A DNA stretch of 9,253 nt, from NCBI GenBank assembly GCA_029250425.1, contig JAQXFF010000250.1, positions 1-9,253 of the forward strand, written 5' to 3'. The notes beneath the pieces are model-generated. The model saw only the letters and a program-made list of their open reading frames with translations. It had not been told where the DNA came from and searched no databases. The position numbers and the translations under genes were made by a program. Positions 6,811-9,253 of the stretch are shown here, in pieces. Numbering within the stretch: the first letter of the stretch is position 1; each line of letters begins with the position of its first letter. Origin of the DNA: Candidatus Thalassarchaeaceae archaeon (GTDB lineage Archaea; Thermoplasmatota; Poseidoniia; Poseidoniales; Thalassarchaeaceae).

Positions 6811-6880
6811 GTTCAGGAATTTCCCTGCGAACCTTTCTTAGAGGGACTTTCGGTGGCGCATCACCGTAGGTGATGAACGA
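6811..6880 (+). promoter_or_regulatory. etfB leader with competing hairpins; one covers the Shine-Dalgarno sequence
   Basis: This 72-nt gap between the HMG-CoA synthase stop and etfB has no clear TATA box. It holds CATCACC (6859-6865) and GGTGATG (6869-6875), a perfect 7-bp stem with a GTA loop. The 3' arm is the ribosome binding site of etfB (AGGTGAT, 5-6 nt before ATG 6881). A second stem, CGGTG (6851-6855) with CACCG (6862-6866), uses the same CACC and therefore excludes the first. Further upstream GTT-CAGG (6811-6817) can pair with CCTG-CG-AAC (6824-6832), and TCCCT (6822-6826) with AGGGA (6842-6846), again mutually exclusive. The layout could allow on/off control of translation. No known riboswitch class is recognised. 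Confidence 0.4.
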
Positions 6881-7633
6881 ATGGCAGATATTGCAGTTCT
6901 ATTGAAACAAGTACCCGACACCAATGCGAAGATTGTCGTGAATGGTGGCCGTGTAGATGAGGGAGCAGTCAACAAGTGGTCGATGAGTCCTTTCGATGAA
7001 TATGCCTTGGAGGCAGCATTGACACAAGGTGGCTCGATTACAGCGATTACTTGTGGCCCCGAACGTGCCAAGAAGATGCTTACAGATGCAGCAGCAGTCG
7101 GTGTAACAGAACTCATGCACATCGTAGTTGATGACTTGACTTCACTTGATTCAAATCAAATTTCATCGATCCTTGCAGCCGCAGTCCAGAAGACTGGTGC
7201 GAGTGTCGTATTCTGTGGTAAACAAGCATCAGATACGAACTCTGGGTCCACCGGACCCGGCGTGGCTGAGAAATTGGGCTCTGGTTGTGTTACAATGGTC
7301 AGCGAACTTTCAGGAGATTCATCAGAATTCATCGTCCTCCGACCAAGTGCAAGTGGAATGGAAAGGGTCAGTGTATCCGCTCCTTGTGTCATTGCATTTG
7401 ACAAGATGGGCACCGAATTGCGACGCCCCAATGTCAAAGGAATCATGATGGCCAAGAAAAAAGCGGTTGAAACCATGTCCGTCGAGGATCTAGGTGTCGA
7501 TATCGGCTCTGCATCTGTGACCCTTGACAATCAATCTCCACCTTCGGAAAAACCAGAGGGTCAGATGTTTGAGGGGGCCGAAAGTGTCCCGATAGTCGTT
7601 GGGAAATTGCGCGAAGAAGCAAAGGTGATTTGA
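6881..7633 (+). CDS. etfB: Electron transfer flavoprotein, beta subunit
   Basis: The beta subunit of ETF (250 residues, normal length) pairs with EtfA to carry electrons from acyl-CoA dehydrogenases, such as the glutaryl-CoA dehydrogenase in this window, to the respiratory chain. Family landmarks are present: VLLKQVPD (6-13), SMSPFDEYALEAAL (34-47), CGPERAKKMLTDAAAVG (58-74), CGKQASDTNSGSTGPGVAE (112-130, nucleotide-binding region), ASGMERVSVSAP (157-168) and the GIMMAKKK recognition-loop region (187-194) followed by DLGVDIGS (203-210). The recognition-loop leucine of human ETF (Leu195) aligns with Val185. The overall look is of the canonical, mitochondrial-like group; the nucleotide loop (SGSTGPG) differs from the human NQTG, so AMP versus a second FAD is not settled. 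The start has a strong AGGTGAT site placed inside a hairpin. The stop lies 6 nt before etfA. Confidence 0.94.
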   Translation: MADIAVLLKQVPDTNAKIVVNGGRVDEGAVNKWSMSPFDEYALEAALTQGGSITAITCGPERAKKMLTDAAAVGVTELMHIVVDDLTSLDSNQISSILAAAVQKTGASVVFCGKQASDTNSGSTGPGVAEKLGSGCVTMVSELSGDSSEFIVLRPSASGMERVSVSAPCVIAFDKMGTELRRPNVKGIMMAKKKAVETMSVEDLGVDIGSASVTLDNQSPPSEKPEGQMFEGAESVPIVVGKLREEAKVI

Positions 7634-7639
7634 GGGGGA

Positions 7640-8545
7640 ATGAAGATGGTTACAGTCATAGCAGAAACATCAGGAAATAATCTACACCCTGTAACAGCTC
7701 AATTGGTCGGTGCAGCCGGAGGGGATGCCACTGTGTTGTGCCCGGGAGGCAATGGTGCTTCCGAGGCCGCCGCTCTGTCGGGTGTCTCCAAGGTCATTTC
7801 AGTCGAAGGAGATTGTTTTTCTTCATTCGATGGTGGGGCCTGGGCCTCAGCATTGGGTTCACTTACCGAAGGACGGGTGCCAGCAGCAGCGACCACAAAC
7901 GGTCGAGAAATTGCATCTCGAATGGCGGCTGCCAAAGGCGTTGCAGTGGTTCAAGATGTGACCAGCATTTCAGGAAACACAGTTTCCCGCCCAATCTATT
8001 CAGGTAAGGCCACTGAAACAATCACTGTGTCGGATGATACCATTCTGACTCTACGACCTAACACATTTGCAGCAGCCGATGGTGGTGGTAGTGCTGCAGT
8101 TAACACCGTCAACCAGAGTGCGGATGTCGCCACTTCAGTCAAGGAAGCCATTGCAAAGGCCAGTGAACGCCTCGATGTGTCGGATGCAGACATTGTCATC
8201 TCGGGCGGAAGAGGCATGGGTAGTGTCGAAAATTTCAGTCACCTTGAGGCCATTGCAGATCAATTGGGTGCTGCAGTCGGTGCATCTCGAGCAGTAGTTG
8301 ATGAATGGGGGATGTCACACAGTATTCAGGTCGGTCAGACTGGAAAAACAGTCAATCCTAGCCTATACATCGCGGTCGGAATTTCCGGCGCCATCCAGCA
8401 CTTGGCTGGTATGCGTTCCTCAAAGTACATTGTCGCAATCAACAAAGATGCTGATGCACCAATTTTTGGTGTTGCTGACTATGGAATTGTAGCCACATGG
8501 GAAGAAGCTCTTCCTGCATTGGCTAGCGCATTATCCAACCTCTGA
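7640..8545 (+). CDS. etfA: Electron transfer flavoprotein, alpha subunit
   Basis: This is the FAD-carrying subunit, 301 residues, near the usual 310-330. The N-terminal domain (about 1-175) opens with the typical VTVIAET. The C-terminal FAD domain has SGGRGMGS (188-195), GASRAVVDEWG (214-224), QVGQTGKTV (230-238), LYIAVGISGAIQHLAG (242-257) and DAPIFGVADYGIV (272-284), matching the EtfA signature closely. The FAD-contacting Arg217 and the TGK loop are intact, so the subunit should be functional. ATG 7640 and ATG 7646 (codon 3) are both possible: GAGGGGG (7632-7638) is 7 nt from the second but only 1 nt from the first, while GGTGAT (7624-7629) is 10 nt from the first. No ETF:quinone oxidoreductase gene lies in the window, so the electron acceptor is encoded elsewhere. 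Confidence 0.95.
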   Translation: MKMVTVIAETSGNNLHPVTAQLVGAAGGDATVLCPGGNGASEAAALSGVSKVISVEGDCFSSFDGGAWASALGSLTEGRVPAAATTNGREIASRMAAAKGVAVVQDVTSISGNTVSRPIYSGKATETITVSDDTILTLRPNTFAAADGGGSAAVNTVNQSADVATSVKEAIAKASERLDVSDADIVISGGRGMGSVENFSHLEAIADQLGAAVGASRAVVDEWGMSHSIQVGQTGKTVNPSLYIAVGISGAIQHLAGMRSSKYIVAINKDADAPIFGVADYGIVATWEEALPALASALSNL

Positions 8546-8554
8546 GATGATCAC

Positions 8555-9214
8555 GTGCCCGACCCTATTGTGGTCGAACCCACGGTAAAACACGATGCAT
8601 CAGTAATTTGGATGCATGGCCTTGGAGCGAGTGCCCACGATTTCGCAGATATGCCTCGCATCATATCAAGACCTGCGACACGTTGGGTGTTTCCAAATGC
8701 CCCTGTACGACCTGTGACTCTAAACAACGGATGGCGCATGCCATCTTGGTTTGATATCCGTCATTTGGCAGGCCAATCTGACGATGAAAGAGAATGCCCT
8801 GATGAGGCGCAAGAATCTGCTGAAATTATCATGTCCCTAATCGAAGATGAACATGCACGCGGTATTCCTTACAATCGGATTGTACTGGTCGGTTTCAGTC
8901 AAGGGGGAGCGATGTCACTATACACGGGTTGTCGTTTTTCACAACGAATTGCGGGCATGGTTTGCATGTCCGGATACCTCATTTTTCCCGAAGTCCACAT
9001 GGATGTGTCCCATTCATCCAATCGCGACACTCCAATCCTTGTTTGCCATGGAACACGAGATGACATGGTCCCATTTACTGCGGGGCAAAAGACGGTTGAT
9101 TTCTTGCGTGAAAACGGTTGGGAAGTTGATTTTGAACACTACCCTATGTTCCATGAAGTCTGCATGTCAGAAATAGAAAAAGTGGGTAAATTTTTCTCGG
9201 AAATACTAGATTAA
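8555..9214 (+). CDS. Carboxylesterase/phospholipase-family alpha/beta hydrolase
   Basis: This 219-residue protein has the length and layout of the small phospholipase/carboxylesterase family (Pseudomonas EstB-like, acyl-protein thioesterase-like). The oxyanion strand-loop is VIWMHGLGAS (17-26), the nucleophile elbow is GFSQGG (113-118, Ser115), the acid is in HGTRDDMVP (165-173, Asp169), and the catalytic His is in MFHEVC (198-203, His200). PNAP, NNGWRMPSWFD and the MSGY strand are also typical. No signal peptide or membrane segment is seen, so it is cytoplasmic. Family members cleave short acyl or thioester bonds; the substrate here is not known. GTG 8555 is the start, only 9 nt after the etfA stop, with a weak GAGATGAT site that overlaps that stop. 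This suggests co-transcription with etfBA. The stop at 9212-9214 overlaps the stop of a probable minus-strand gene. Confidence 0.92.
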   Translation: MPDPIVVEPTVKHDASVIWMHGLGASAHDFADMPRIISRPATRWVFPNAPVRPVTLNNGWRMPSWFDIRHLAGQSDDERECPDEAQESAEIIMSLIEDEHARGIPYNRIVLVGFSQGGAMSLYTGCRFSQRIAGMVCMSGYLIFPEVHMDVSHSSNRDTPILVCHGTRDDMVPFTAGQKTVDFLRENGWEVDFEHYPMFHEVCMSEIEKVGKFFSEILD

Positions 9215-9253
9215 TCTTCCAATAAATCGTATGTGTCTTCACGAGTTTCACCC
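9211..9253 (-). CDS. Probable 3' end of a convergent gene (partial, 13 codons visible)
   Basis: On the minus strand the frame starting at 9252 reads GETREDTYDLLED and then TAA (9213-9211), and is open to the window edge. The residues are acidic and polar with codons like those of the neighbouring genes, which is what a natural C-terminus looks like. The stop lies inside TTAA, shared with the stop of the esterase gene. The other reading frames of this short end contain no better candidate. Thirteen codons cannot identify a product, and an open stretch this short could be chance. Confidence 0.4.
   Translation of the reverse strand, partial: GETREDTYDLLED

Noticed and set aside
8548..8557. Overlapping palindromes TGATCA and CACGTG at the esterase start
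   Set aside because: Six-base palindromes are frequent by chance and here overlap the ribosome binding site and GTG; no further symmetry supports an operator.
1..9253. Mobile element, integron, defence or toxin-antitoxin system
   Set aside because: No transposase, integrase, terminal repeats, nuclease/helicase cluster or small paired toxin genes are visible; all frames longer than about 200 codons are accounted for by metabolic or envelope genes.

Overview
This 9.25 kb window looks like a chromosomal piece of a marine planktonic archaeon, most likely Marine Group II (Candidatus Poseidoniales, Thermoplasmatota) or a close relative. The case rests on gene content and style: membrane-anchored surface proteins with calcium-type DxDxDG repeats, an HMG-CoA synthase (mevalonate route), a mitochondrial-like glutaryl-CoA dehydrogenase and ETF, short intergenic gaps, and GGTGAT/GAGGT-type ribosome binding sites. 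The taxonomic call is inference; there is no rRNA or other marker gene here.

Layout, left to right on the + strand: (1) the 3' end of a surface-protein gene with a beta-propeller-like ectodomain, one C-terminal membrane helix and a basic charged tail; (2) a glutaryl-CoA dehydrogenase; (3) a PAP2-superfamily membrane lipid phosphatase/transferase; (4) a large secreted or anchored protein with two Ig-like regions, six calcium-type repeats and a YHYH domain; (5) a 144-bp intergenic region with a candidate archaeal promoter; (6) a long-form HMG-CoA synthase; (7) etfB and etfA; (8) an alpha/beta-hydrolase of the phospholipase/carboxylesterase family. At the right edge, the last codons of a minus-strand gene appear to converge on the esterase, with the two stop codons overlapping.

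How the genes may work together: glutaryl-CoA dehydrogenase oxidises glutaryl-CoA and passes electrons to ETF, which is encoded about 5 kb downstream and resembles the canonical mitochondrial-type ETF. HMG-CoA synthase consumes acetyl-CoA and acetoacetyl-CoA, the end products of such acyl-CoA oxidation, to feed isoprenoid membrane lipid synthesis. The PAP2 enzyme and the esterase are compatible with lipid or polyprenyl-phosphate handling. A link between acyl-CoA catabolism and isoprenoid lipid supply is plausible but is only inferred from gene order.

The most noteworthy non-coding signals are a pair of mutually exclusive hairpins in the etfB leader, one of which covers the Shine-Dalgarno sequence exactly, and a separate inverted repeat whose 3' arm contains the start codon of the dehydrogenase. 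I saw no clearly new defence or mobile system, no CRISPR array, no tRNA or rRNA and no insertion sequence.
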